A stretch of 64,000 nucleotides of DNA from Posidonia oceanica (lineage: Eukaryota > Streptophyta > Magnoliopsida > Alismatales > Posidoniaceae): contig JAZBRS010000049.1 of assembly GCA_037176725.1 (NCBI GenBank), forward strand, positions 14,526,001 through 14,590,000, in the 5' to 3' direction. The first letter of the stretch is position 1, and every line of letters starts with the position of its first letter. The position numbers were made by a program, and so were the translations under genes. A model generated the notes under the pieces. It saw only the letters and a program-made list of their open reading frames with translations. It was not told the DNA's origin and did not search any database. Below are positions 42,401 through 54,533 of the stretch, one piece after another.

Positions 42401-44121
42401 ACAGCAGGGGAATCGACGAATGCAACAGCGGGTTTCGGCGAATCCTTCCTCTTCGGGCGGTTGTTGTTGCTGCCGTTGTTGTTGTTGTTGGAGGCGCTGC
42501 TGTTGGCACTGTTACTGCTGATCACTGCCTGCTTAGCGAACGCAGAGAGAGCTGGGAAGTTGCCACTCCGCAAAGAACTCTCCACGCGCGCTCCAGCTCT
42601 GATGAGTGCCGCAAAAGTAGTGACTAGTTGGATGCTAAGCAGAGCTCCGAGAGACGGCTACGCCCCTTTGATAACGATCTCGATAGACTCCTCGTCAGAG
42701 GGTCTATCTCGAACCTGAGAGGCAAGGGCGCGCCAGCGGCCGACGTACTCCCCGAACGACTCGCCAGAATTCTGCTTGATTGCGATCAAGTCCGCCCTCT
42801 TTGGGACCAGATCGAGGTTGAAGGAGTATTGTTCCAGGAACGCCTGACTGAGGTCGTTCCAAGTCTTGATGGCTGACATGTCAAGCGATGTAAACCACTT
42901 GAGTGCCGGCCCGGTCAAACTCTTCTGGAACAAGCGGATCAGCAACCTCTCGTCAGCCTGAAGCTGAGCGAGATCACCGCAATACGCCTTCAAGTGTGCT
43001 ACGGGGCAGCCCCTACCATTATACTTCTCGAAGTCTGGGATCTTGAACTTCGGAGGGAGTACCGCCTCTGGAAAGCAGCAGAGGTCTCGGAATTGGTAGG
43101 TCTGGTGCTCAGTACCCTGCACTAGTCGTAGTGCCCTCTCCAAGACGTCCATCCGGTTATTGATGGGGTCTGGGATTGCTGCTGTAGGAGAGGGATCAGC
43201 AGGGGTGGCGAGCACATACGCCGAATGGGTCGCACCTAAGTGCTCCTCCGGATCTACCATAACGTCGCCTGGTGGAACAACGGGATGGCCGGCGTATCCG
43301 TGCTGGGGGACTGTGTATGCAGGAGTGTATGCAGGATGCTGGACTTGGTGCAGAGGAGAAGAGTTGATGCCATGCTGTGCTGTGATAGGGGCAGGATGAC
43401 GGAGCACCAGTTGCTGTACAGGCGGAGTGCCAGACAGCGAGCCAGTGAGGTACTAGGCTCCAGCCGGTCCAAAGGACTGACCACCAGGGGGAAGTGGAGC
43501 ATGCTGTGCTAAGTGTTGTGCGGCAGGAGGCGGCAAACGGGCCCCCATTGTCGGAACCGTGAGCAGTTGAGACGATGGTCGAGGCAGAGGTGTGGAGGTC
43601 GATGCATGGAATGCAGGAACTGGCCTCAGAGGAACCTCAGGAACGACAGGAATAGAAGAAGGACGAACTGATAGAGCCATGCCCTGCAGTTTCTGGGCAA
43701 GCTCCATCAGGTGCTGGTACTGCGCCTCGGGCGTCTCACCAGTGGGGACGCTGAAGTGCAGTGCCGGCGAAGGCTGAGAAACAAGTGGTACGGACACAGA
43801 CTGTCCGGGAGAAAAGGATTCTACAGCAAAGGTCGCAGCGACGGTGGAAGGGATGTCGAAAGCGACGTATCCCTGGGATGGAGGGGGCAGTGGCGTCTCC
43901 GAAACGCGAGTAACGGTCGTCAAGATGGACTCGGCGACCAGATCCGGAGGAAGAGATGCTTGCCACTGTCCCGGGACGTACTGAGAACCTAGAGACGTCA
44001 GAGGAGGAAACCCTGGCGTCGGAGGGAGAACAAGAGGGACTGAAGGAGCAACCGGAGGGGTCGGAACGGGAACACCCTCCGTGACAGGAGTGAAAAGAGG
44101 CTCACTAACGTACTAGGCCAT
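39460..44121 (-). pseudogene. gag-pro: Gag-pro of element B with four in-frame TAG codons
   Basis: Gag makes the particle, and the aspartic protease cuts the polyprotein. One frame runs from ATG 44119-44121 to TAG 39460-39462 with TAG also at 44113-44115 (codon 3), 43453-43455 and 42658-42660, and no frameshift. The gag core lies about 43050-42680 (LKWFTSLDMSAIKTWNDLSQ ... EYVGRW). In the 1041-codon open part (42585-39463): an Asn-rich linker, Cys/His cluster (residues 160-173, CNFHRSVGHSMDNC), Pro-rich repeats with HLLGRPQ, protease about 515-650 with LVDNGSGLN at 557-565, and a G-patch-like segment about 726-764 (GYIKGTPLGRHGQGI). A1 has CAG at the site of the 42658 stop, so that one is a mutation. 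The last TAG may be a mutation or a natural gag-pro/pol boundary. Confidence 0.9.
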
Positions 44122-45430
44122 TGCTGACCTAGATCGCGTGAGAATAGGGCTGCGACGAGTGTTCAAGCGGTGCTTCCTAAGAGGAGCTATCGTCGCAAGT
44201 GCGGATAGCCCGGAAGGGGAATGGTCGCGAATGAAGTCGCAAAAGGGGTGTCAACGGGGGCCGATACTCGAGCTCTAGCAAAGGGAAACTCGCTTACCGA
44301 TCACGCTGACACAACAGAAGGAAATTAGGGTTAGAAACTAAAAGATGAATGCAAATGAGTTAGTTAAATGGCATGAATGATATGCATGCTTTCTAGTATG
44401 CCCCCCTCACCTAACTAGTGTTTCCTAGCAAGGTTGTCTACTCCGGGTACCCCTGGGTGTACGGGTCACCGACTCAGGTCAGAAAAAGTAGGTCCCCTGT
44501 CTAACTCCAGGCCCAAAGCTCAGGAAATGACAGGGTGGTGCGTTGGTGGCCTCTACCCCGCCAAAGCGTGGGTGGTACCCTCTACTAACACCGACACGAC
44601 CCCCGGACGAGGGGGGGACAGACCGACTGACTCGTGCCACCCCCAAAGCGGTGGAACAAGAAGCCGGGACCGTCCTTCGCAGACTAATAGGTGGACTCAG
44701 ATGAGAAGAATGCATGCCCTATATGATGCTTATGCAAATGATTAAAGTCTTTTATCTTGCACATTTTATTAACCAGAGGGAGTGAAGGATTGTTCAGAGT
44801 CTCTAGTTGCTCCTAGGAGTTCTTTTTACTTGCGGTTTTTAGTTAACCATGGGGAGAGCAAACAAGTTTCTACTATCTTAGGCATGACATGTGCGAAAGG
44901 GAAGAAAATCAGTCAAGAATGGCAGGCAGACAATCATACAACACAACAAAAGGCAAGTGCATGGCATGTGCAAGTGTTTGTGAGCATAATGGTGAAGAAA
45001 AAACATTCATCAAGTCAGAAGGCATGTATGCAAGGCATGTGCGTGCGTAGTGACATAGCAAAGGTGTAAAAGAAGCATTCAACATTCAAAAAGCATGTAT
45101 TGTTGCCAAACAAGTATGTAGACATGCAATGTGCGATAACTAAAGCAGTAATAAGCAAGTAAGGCAAGGAAAATAAAGACAAGTAAGCTGTAAAGGAAGT
45201 AAGAGCATAAGCAAGACAATAAGTAAATAAACAAGCAGAGAAGCAAAGTCAAGCGAAAAGGAGCGCAAACCGAGACGAAAGAGGTGCAAAACCTAAGCAA
45301 AGTAGCCACAAAGCGACTTTCTAGGAGTTTGCACAGAAAAGCGAGCAAAACAGGCAAAGAAGGCACACAAGGCAGACAAGGCTGCAAAACAGACGAGCAA
45401 AAGGCCAGGAACGAAAGCCGGAGTCTAGCA
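44122..45430 (-). other. 5' leader of element B
   Basis: About 1.3 kb between primer site and gag ATG. No long frame with a domain. The upstream frames (44434-44745 plus, 45079-45387 minus) look random. Leaders of this length are known in Tat/Ogre elements and would hold packaging signals, which I cannot recognise by eye. Confidence 0.6.
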
Positions 45431-45448
45431 TCCCCAGCGGAGTCGCCA
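45431..45448 (-). promoter_or_regulatory. Primer-binding site of element B
   Basis: Reads TGGCGACTCCGCTGGGGA on the minus strand, one base inside the 5' LTR. Begins TGG, complementary to a tRNA 3' CCA. From memory, Tat/Ogre elements use a tRNA-Arg site of this kind; the tRNA match needs checking. Confidence 0.85.
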
Positions 45449-45449
45449 C

Positions 45450-48400
45450 TGTAGCGATCCTGATCGGAATCAAGCTTGCTATTTAGCGGCGATTGGATCC
45501 GAGGAAGAGGCTTGACTCGAAAACACTTGAAATCGAGGAGAAAAGAGAAAGATAAGACAAATCAGAGTCGCCACCATGTCTATTAACGGGAGACAAGGAA
45601 AATCGGGGGAAATGCGTGAATTAACACGCAAAACCAAGCAAGAAATGCAAAGCAAAGCAATGCAAAGGAAACAAATGCAAATACATGCAAATGAGATGAC
45701 TCTAGCCTAGGATAAGGGCAGTATGGTCATTGCGGGCCAAAAGACAGGGCAAGGACTCCTGTTACGTGCGGGGAAGGTGTTAGGCACCCCCGACACGCCC
45801 GAGAATCGGTCTTTCTAGGCTTACGCTCGCATACGCAGGGAAATGCAGGATTGAATGCCTATGTGCCTATGAATGCCTAAATGAATGCTCAAGGTGTGCT
45901 CTAAGTGGGAAGAGGCAAAGCAAGGAAAGTAAACGTGCTTTCTAAATGCTCAGCTACGCTGTCTGTGTTCCGAACCGGGCGAAACCTGGCTCGTGAGAAC
46001 TCCAGGCAGTAAGCATCACAGCCCTATATGCAAATGCAAGCGAAAAAGCGAAACAACGGCAAAACTATGCAATGCGATCGACATGCAAGAGAAAACGGCG
46101 TAAAGTACGCAAAACGAGGCAAAAACAAGAAAGCGCGCAAAACGGTGCAAAAAGACAAGGTCGGCACGTAAAACGGGCGAGAAAGCAAGGCGGCACGCAA
46201 ATCAATGCAAAAGACAGTGACGGGCACACAAAACTGTGCCAAAAACAGGGCGAGCGCGCAAAACGACGCGAAAGACGAAGCAGGCACGTAAAACGGTGCC
46301 GAAACGAGAGTGGGCACGCAAAACGGTGCCAAAAGCAGCGAGATAAAACCTCGGAAAGCTGTGCGAATGCTAAATGCAAAGAAGAGATCAGAAGATGCCA
46401 AAGAGGAGCAAAACAATGTGTGTGTAAGAACAGACGTTGTTTAGGACCACCCAGGGTAGGTGTGAAGACCTACAAAGGGGAGAGTGAGCAAACGGGGGGA
46501 TTACCACCTCTTTTGCGACCATTTCCCACAACCGTTCCACGGTGTGTCTCGCATGCTGCCCAAAGCTCGCGATGCGATCGGATCGTGGAAAAGGGGGAAG
46601 AAAGTCACATTAAGTGATAAATCCAGGGAAAACTCAACACAAAACACATAGGGAAACGCGAAATGGAGATCTGAGCTGATAGACAAGAAGAGGAGACCCT
46701 ATTCTACATGCTCAAAGAAATAGAAATCGAAAACGAGGAAAACTATGCAAATGGCATGCAAATGAATGCAATGCAGGGGTTCAGGAGGACATACCTGGAA
46801 ATCCTGGAGCCTGATCTGAGATCTGCTTGATCCATGCTGAAGAGTGCTTCGCTGCGGTCGCCTGGGCAGCTTGCTTGAGAAGATCCAACGGCCGGATCGG
46901 AAGATATCGCAGCTTCAAGGCAGGAGGGCCAGAACAGGGGAGAAGAGCAGATCTAGGTGTTCAGGAGGTCCTAGGGGTGTGCAAAAGGTCCTCCCAGGTG
47001 AAGGGGAGCTAAAGGTGCTTAGTGTGTGCAGAGGGATGCTAAAATGCAAGACTAAATGAATGCAGAATGCATGCACAAGCAAGAAGAAAGAAGGGGAACA
47101 AACTTGGAAAAGACAGGAGTTCAAAAGCATTTTGAAAAAGCAAAGGGGCTAAAATGCAAATTTTCACAAAAGATGGGATCCACAGAGGAGGGTTTTGAAA
47201 ACAGGAGAGGGCAGAGGGTTATTTTGCAAAAGACTGGGCTCAGAAAGCTAATTTGAAAAGAGAGTATGCATTGGAAGAAGTTTTGAAGACAAAAAAAAAT
47301 CAGAATGCAATTTTGGAAAAACTAGGGTCTAAAATGCAAATTTTCCAGAAAACAGGGTTCTGGGGAGTCTGGGAATGCAAGTGGAGGGTCTACATGCAAT
47401 TTTGTAAGCATAGGAGCTAAGATGCAATTTTAGGGGCAAAACAGTCTTTTTACATGGTTTTTAAAAGATGCAAGGACCTATGTGTGATTTTTGAATCATA
47501 CAGGGGTCAAATATGCAATTTTGTATGGTAAACATGCTCTGAAAACACTGATAAAGGACTGATGTGTAATTTCTGAAAAAAACAGGGGCCAAAATGCAAT
47601 GCAGTAAGCAAAAATGCATGCAAATGGTTACTGTTCATTTAAAATGGACCTAAATGCAAATATGCAAAAACAGGGGGGAAAATATGCAATGCAGTATGCA
47701 AAAATTAAAAATAAAACCTAAGTTACTACAGTGCATGGACCTATATGCAAAATCAAAAACATGCAGGGATGCAAAATGCAATTTCATATGGTAAAATGCA
47801 TGCAATTAAATGAACTGATTTAGGGCAGGACTTATATGCAAAAATAAAAAAACAGAGGGGCTAAAATGCAAAAAGTTACAACAGCACAGTACAGTAACAG
47901 GACTAGATTGCAAATACAGAAAAGCATGAATAAAAGCTGCAATTTAGCATGATTTTTAATTAAAAATTAAGCATATTAAATGGACAGAGGACTGAAACAC
48001 AAAAATTAAAAAAGTTAAGGCAAACATGCAATATCTGCACAGAAATCTTATAACTAAGAAAATAAATGCACAGTGATTTGCCGGCGGTGGCTGGCACTGT
48101 AGCAGTGAGCCACCGGCGCTCACCACCGCCGACACAGGGGGCTTGGGGAGGCGCGAGACGGCGGAGGACGTAGCCGGCGACCGTGCGGAGCTCTGGGAAT
48201 CGTCGAGAGTCCGTTCTGCTGGGCGGACCATCCGGAGATCAGGGGACCGGCGCCGGAGAAGACGGGAAGACCGGTGAGCTACAGGAGCGTCTGGAGGGCT
48301 TGGAAGCTGACTCTGATCGGCGGGGAAGCAGCAGGAGGAGGAGAGAGAGCGGGGAAGGTAAGAAAATACCTGTGTCCGTGTCTGGAGCGTCCTCCCGACC

Positions 48401-51078
48401 TCAGCAGTGCCGGAGCTGGTCGACGGCGTCTGTCCGGTCGCTGCGGGCGCTGTCCGCTGCTCACGAGGGCTGGAGTCACCTCAGAACGGTCCTCCGGAGC
48501 TTCCCAGATGATCAGACACGAGCTGTGCAGACCGGAGAGAGATTCGGCAGGTCGTGGGTTCAGAGTGGCAGCCGGAGGCCGGGGGGAGTGTTTGCTGCTC
48601 CTCAGGCTGGATGGGACCCTCCGGGGGATTGCTGGAGGTCCGGGGAACGGTTCTGGATTGTTGGATTGGGCTTCTGGAGAGCGTGGAGAAGATTTGGAGG
48701 TTGGGTCGGTTTCTGGTCAGTGGAGAAGGCAAGTGTTTGTTGTGTTGTTCTCGGCCTATGGTGAGGGAGAGGGCTGGAGGTCTGGTGCTCTGGAAAGGTG
48801 GATGTCAGGCGAGTAACTTAGGAAGATTTGGGGAGAAATGGAGTTCAGTGGTGGTGGGAATTCCGAAATGGGTTGAAGTTGGCTTCTGTCGGTGCTCTGC
48901 GGTGGATTCAGGTGAACTGGGGTGGTTCTGAGGGGTGGAATGGCCGGGAAATGGTGGGAGGGGATTGCTGGTTTTCTGGGTGAACTTGGGGGATCAAAAT
49001 GGAAGGGAATTCGAGGCTGGAACGGGCTGGTTTCAGAGGAGAAAGAAGGGGAAGTTCTACTGAAAATCAGAGGGAGAAGAAAGGGGGGTTTGCTTGGGAA
49101 ATCTCTGGATTTCTCAGCTCTCTCTCTCGGACGGCAAAAAAGGGCAATGAAGCGGGTCGAATGGCTGGTTTTTATCAGGAGGAGGCTGGCTGCTGGCGCG
49201 CTGGGAATTTTTGAATTCAACCGGCGACCACTGCAGCAGACAAGAGACTGATGCCTGCGAGACGACAGGCATTGATTGCCTCCCGGAAAGCCGCTGAGAT
49301 GAAGGAGGAGCGGCGAGCTGCTGTTGGTGATTGGATGGAAGCTCGAATTTCAAATGGAGGAGGGAACTCTATTGCAGCTCGCGGGAGAAAGCCGGTGGAG
49401 AAAATGCAGAAGGCTGAGGAAGAAGAAGGAGAGGCGTGGGCCGGACTGCTGTGGGCCGAAGGAAAAAAAAGAAATAAAAGAAAAAAAGAAAAACGGGCTG
49501 GATTGGGCCCAGTAAGGAAAGGAAAGAAAGAAAAAGAGAAGTAAGAAAAAAGAGAGGGTAGAATGGGGAAATAAAATTAGTAAAAATGAACTAAAAATAA
49601 ACAAAAATATTAGAAAGGTTGTGATGTGAATTAGGGTTTTAATTAAATTTTTTTAATGGCCATTTTGGGTTGATTAATGTGTTTTGGGCTTGATTAGGGT
49701 TTTAGGGTTTTGGTTTTGCTTTTAATTGGTTTTCACTTGATTAAATGTTTGTTAAACCTTGTTTTAAATTGTTTAAAAATTGTGTTTCCCTTGTTAGATA
49801 CTTAGGACGTTGATTAGGATTTTTTAAGATTTATTTTCGTATTAATCAGGATTGGTTTTAGGTTTTTAAGTCTTAGTCTTCTTAGGGTTTTTTTTTTCTT
49901 TAGTCTTTTAAATTATGCTTTGATTTTTATTTGTTGATTTTTCTTGGAGTTTTTAGTTAGATTTTTCTGGTTTGATAGGGTGTTTTTAAGTCTTTTAAAT
50001 GTGTTCTTCTTTTCCTTTTAATTAAGTTTTTAATTTGTTTTTTCCTTAGGTTTGTTAGGTTAAGTCTCTTTGTTTCTTTAATTACTTGTTTTAGTGTTTG
50101 TCTTTTAATTCTTCTTTTTAGGGTTTGTTTTTTAATTCTTTTGATGGAGTTTTTACTTTTGGTAGGTTTTGGTTTTATTTTAGTTTTTTCCTTGATTTTT
50201 CAGTGCTTTCTTTTGATTTGTTTTGCATTTTTTAGCTTACATGCTTGGTTTTCCTTTTAGTTTGATTTAGTTAAGTTTAGGTTTTTAATTGCTTGTTTAA
50301 TGTTTTTTAATTGTTTTTCTTAGGGTTCTGATTTGTTTCTTTTATGTTTTGGGGTTTTACAGATTTTTAGGGGCTTTTATGGATTTTTGCAAGAGAAGAC
50401 AAAGGAAAAGAGAAGGAAGAAGGAAAAGGGAAAAAGAGGGAAATAAAAGGAAAAGAGATAGGTTGGAGAGAAATGATTTTTAAAATTCAGGAAAAAAGCT
50501 AAAAATAAAGTAAAAATAGGAATAAGATAGAGAAGGGATAGAAGTACAGAGGGGGCCCACAGCCAGACCAGAGAAAGGGCAAGAAGGGGATGAAAAGAGA
50601 GATGATAATCAGGAGAGAGAGAGAGGAGAGAGAAAATGATAATCCCGGAGAGAGAAAAGGATAATTTGAGTGAATGGAGGTCTTAAAGGTTTTGGAATGA
50701 GGTGAAAATTGGTGAGTGGGTAGCCTAAGGTTTCTAGTGTTCGTCCTGAAGTTTTGGTTTGATTCCAAGGAAGTTTTGGAAGGGTTTTAAGGTGTAGAAA
50801 AAGGGGAGTTTTGCCTAGGTTTTCTAGGATTTTTGGGAATGGTCTAGGTTTGGAAATTTCTAGGTTCTTGGGTAGGCTTGTTAAGTGGGTGTTGGTGGGT
50901 TTTCCTATCGATTTTGGTTAGGTTTTGAGCTTGGGAAGAGGGGTAAAGGCTTAGGTCAAGATGGGCTGATTTTGAGGGGTAAAGAAGAGGGTTAGAGTTT
51001 GGTTTGGGTTTGGGTTTGAGTCCAGCAATCACTAGGAGGGTTCCAAGGATCCAAGCCTGTCAAGATGGGGTGTCAACA
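45450..51078 (-). mobile_element. 5' LTR of element B (5629 bp)
   Basis: Partner of 24260-29856, with the same blocks: conserved motif 45770-45791, primer-like TGGCGACTC on the minus strand 45573-45565, CGTGCC array about 46035-46345 (one 30-bp unit more than the other LTR), hairpin 48085-48115, GC-rich 48120-49430, T-rich 49620-50380. Promoter position within this long LTR could not be fixed. Confidence 0.95.
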
Positions 51079-51698
51079 GTATCATCTACATGATACCAAG
51101 GGCATCTTTTTTGCTGCCCCCAGTATCATGCCCTTATCCTGTGCGAGCTGGTACCTCTAATTACCCGGACGACATCTGTCATAATGTCATGCGTTTTGTT
51201 CCTCTAGACTGATAGCTCGAACTATCAGGCAATGAGCCCGACAGCTCAGCATGTCTCGCATCATTCGCATAAACATTTAGAGTGCATACCATTGCGTCTC
51301 ATCGCACTCTTGCATCCAGCATCGCACCAGCATCACATGTTAGACATTCGCATTTAACATAGCACACCTCGCATTTAGCGTAGTAGAGCATCGGCATATA
51401 CCAGCATCAGCATCGCCTAGAGCCATGCAAAGCTCGACGCACAACAGCAGCATCACCATTGCATCAATGCATTAGCTTCACGTGAACCCGCACGCATCCT
51501 CAGCGGAGTTCATCGCACATGAGCATCAGCATCAGCATCACTAGCATAGCACTCACATTTGCATCGTGGCAGCAAGCCACGACCTTCGGTGTATCCGTCA
51601 GATAAGTGACTCATGCCAATAGCTAGCTCTCCTATCGACCCTTGTTGGAGTGTCCTTGTCAACCTTGAGCAGCAGCCTTGGTCCCCTTGACCTCGCTC
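51079..51698 (+). mobile_element. A2 3' region resuming after element B
   Basis: Starts with the right TSD (GTATC, 51079-51083). Continues the A-type 3' region: 'ccaagggcatcttttttgctgcc' style block as in A1 near 5430, hairpins near 51150-51240, GCAT-rich sequence (51260-51560), and the conserved pre-polypurine block (about 51570-51698). No gene. Confidence 0.8.
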
Positions 51699-51711
51699 AA
51701 GGAGGGGCATC
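51699..51711 (+). promoter_or_regulatory. Polypurine tract before LTR3
   Basis: AAGGAGGGGCATC followed by TGTAGATACC. Compare 7144-7156. Confidence 0.88.
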
Positions 51712-54296
51712 TGTAGATACCCTAATTTCGTAGTCGATCGTCGGTAGGATCCTCCGGAAGAATGTGCTCGAAAGCGGTGGGACCCACCTTTTCAACCCAA
51801 ACCTACCCAAAACCTTCACACCACTAGCCCTCACAACCCTGAGCGCACCTGGTGGCCCATTGTCCAAGGAACGGGCCCAGAACCCGCTGCGAAACCTCTG
51901 TCTGAACTCTATGCGTGTCATCTGCGTAGGTTTGGTGCACGTGTTCCATGCGTGCTCCCCTGTGTTAGAAGCTTCGTAGAGTTTCGCACACGCCCCGTTG
52001 ATCGGTGCCACGGCCCCGCATCTGACATGCACGGCCTTGGGCACCTACCTTGGACTGCCACCGACACCATGCACCTGTTCCATCCTCGGCCAACTACCCC
52101 GTTTGCCCCCAGTCCCCTGCACAAGCCACCCCCTTCGCGTGCACTATGTCAGCCACCTGCAGCCCCTCCGTGCACAGTACGTGCCCCCTTTTGGCACCTC
52201 TACGTCGTACGGCCTGGCACCAACCACCCCTTGTCCCTCTGCCACACTCCCGCAGCACGCCACCTCGCTCCCGCATGCGTAGCTCGGCTGTGGCAGGACA
52301 AAACCACACTTCCTCGACCGTTTGCAGCCCCCCCACATTTCTGAGAGAGAGAAGCTAGCTTGAGCGAGAACCAAAGAGAAACCAGAGCCCCTGGAGCTTC
52401 CCTCGACCCTCAGCGAGTACGAGCGACCCTTCCCGAGTGTTCCCCAGCCTTGCACTACTCCTCCCACTCGCCGATTCCTAAGCTCCACTTCTGTTTGACT
52501 TCGCCGATGCCGGAGAAGACAACCGCAGCCACTACACGTAGGTAATCCCTCCTCCTCTGGGTTGAGCCCGCTCCCCCTTTGCTTGGTAGATGTTATCTGG
52601 TTCTCCATGCTTTCAATTGCATCGTTTCTATCCTTTTTACCTTGCATTTCTACCTCAAGTGATGTCCGCCGCCCGCATGAGGCTATTCGGCCATTGAGTG
52701 CGCAGCACGGTGCGTCTCGGAGCTTGCACAACACCTCCCTTGCATGCCAGAGCTCTTCCCTATCTTTCCTTGGCCTACCTCACGCCCTAGAGGGACTCAT
52801 GAGCTCACAGTCGTCGATATTGGCTGGCGAAGTTCGAGAGTTTCGTCGCACAGTAGGGAGCCAAGAAGGGCGTGGCTGACAGTTTTGCATTGCTCTTTAG
52901 CTTCCCTGCACTACCTCCTCTCCTCCTCTTCGCTCGCCAACTCCCCAGTGGCCGCCTGCATGCTCCCGACCTCCCTTGTGGTCGGACGGGTGCTTGGACA
53001 GCCGGCGACGGTGAGCAGGGTGGAGGAGAGTGTTTGGTGGGTCGTTTTCGCTCCCGCTTGCATCCCTGGTCGTGCCTCGTCTCCCCCGAGCCTCCACGAG
53101 CCGCGTGTAAGCCCCAGGAGCTCCCCGGCCTTCTCCATGGCTGCCGAAGTTCCAGGCCGCCAGTGATGAAACCCATTAGGGGGGACAATCCAGCATTCAT
53201 TCTTGTTATTTTTTAACATGTTTCCACTCCTTTATGCATGCTCATGCTTCCCCGATCATTTTACGATTTTTCCGCATTGATTTGGCTACCCATTTTGAGC
53301 AATGAAGTCTACTGCCTGGAGCAACCTGACACACGTATACCATGCACTTGTTGCTTGCGCGGTTTACCTGCATTAGGGTAGTGGACAGAGTGCCAGTTTG
53401 CCGCTTCCCTTTCGATTTTCTTAGCATGCTTACCTCGGACTTGGTCCTTTGGCACACTTTATCGAGGTCTCATGTTATCATAGCTTTATGCATGTCTCCT
53501 TCCGCTTAGTGCTTTCATGACTTGCGATTTGTTCGTTCGATACCTTTCATATGTGAATGTTCTTGGTTTTTTACCTTAGGATTTTCCATCCCTTGTTTGC
53601 CAATGGTTTTCTCAAGCATTCCAAGTATTTGGATTGCATTTCCGAGCAATGAAGTCCACTGTCTGGATTAATGAAAATCCTACGTGTGTCGCCTGCGTAG
53701 ATTTTTCAATATCCAGACAGACTCTAGGCTGAGCATTTTTCTTGTCTACTCCTGCCATCTTGATTTTGGTCTAGCATATTCATGTCCTGGGCCTGCTCCC
53801 CACCATGTTTTTAGCATACATCACATGATTAGGTGTATCTTTAAGCTTTCATCTATTTTAAGGCATGCTGCATATCGCCACTGAGATGTATATCAATTGG
53901 CATGATTAGCTTACATTAGCCACAAATGAGTGGATTGGCCTAGAAAAACCGACTTCCTCGGGCGTATCGGGGGTGCCTAACACCTTCCTCATGCGTAACA
54001 GGAGTCCTTGCCCTTTCTCTGGACCGCAGTGACCTTGTGTCGAATACATTTGTGTCTGATTAGCATGTTTTTCATATTGCATGAGTTTTCTCACGTATTT
54101 TTCCACATTCGATTTTCCTAGTCTTTCGATTTTAATAGATTAGGTGGCAACTCTATGTTTTCTTGGATTTCCTCCGCATTCACCCATTTTCCGGTGTCCT
54201 CACCTGAGTCGAGCCCTCCTTGGATGCACCGTTGGCTGTGACCCGACCGCCCTCGTGGCCCCCGCCTCCACGGGTCCAACTGCGTCGATGGTCACA
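51712..54296 (+). mobile_element. LTR3: Tat-like 3' LTR of A2, 2585 bp
   Basis: Begins TGTAGATACCC after the polypurine tract. The end is placed at 54296 (GATGGTCACA) by analogy with LTR2 (ACGGTCACA). Contains the conserved motif (53969-53990, one base changed) and a decayed primer-like TGGCAACTC (54145-54153). Its 5' part does not clearly match LTR2, so the true 5' partner is uncertain. Overlapping frames at 51952-53219 have no domain and occupy both strands, so they are not called. Confidence 0.75.
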
Positions 54297-54533
54297 GCTG
54301 GCTTTGCTGCATTCAATGTAGAACGCTGAAATTGTTGCATTCTACAATGGCCATTTTTGTCAATAACTTTCCATATTTGGATCAATTTGAAATTCGAAAT
54401 CCTTATTTTCTTAGAAGCCTGGTGATCAAGTGGGAACATAATTAGGATCTAATCATGTCTAATCTCTCATTAATTGCTGATTATTCGCTCAAATTGACAG
54501 CTACACATCGAGAGGTCGTTGAATGCTCGTTTC
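54297..54533. other. Short stretch of flanking DNA
   Basis: AT-rich sequence between LTR3 and the LTR of element F, with no transposon hallmark. It could be part of an older repeat or the original host DNA. GTTTC at 54529-54533 is the expected left TSD of F, but its partner is outside the window. Confidence 0.4.

Larger units (their letters stand above)
24260..51078 (-). mobile_element. Element B: near-complete 26.8-kb Tat-type Ty3/gypsy retrotransposon
   Basis: Order on the minus strand: 5' LTR (51078-45450), primer site (45448-45431), leader, gag-pro, pol, spacer, sense PMD frame, two tandem arrays, polypurine tract (29869-29857), 3' LTR (29856-24260). TSD GTATC on both sides. RT followed by two RNase H domains and integrase is the mark of the Tat/Ogre branch. 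Very long LTRs, long spacers and an extra frame also fit that branch. It lies in the 3' region of A2, so it is younger than A2. It is probably unable to move by itself now because of four TAG codons in gag-pro. Confidence 0.95.

Noticed and set aside
51952..53219. Overlapping frames of 60-196 codons in LTR3
   Set aside because: GC-rich LTR sequence with frames on both strands and no recognisable domain.
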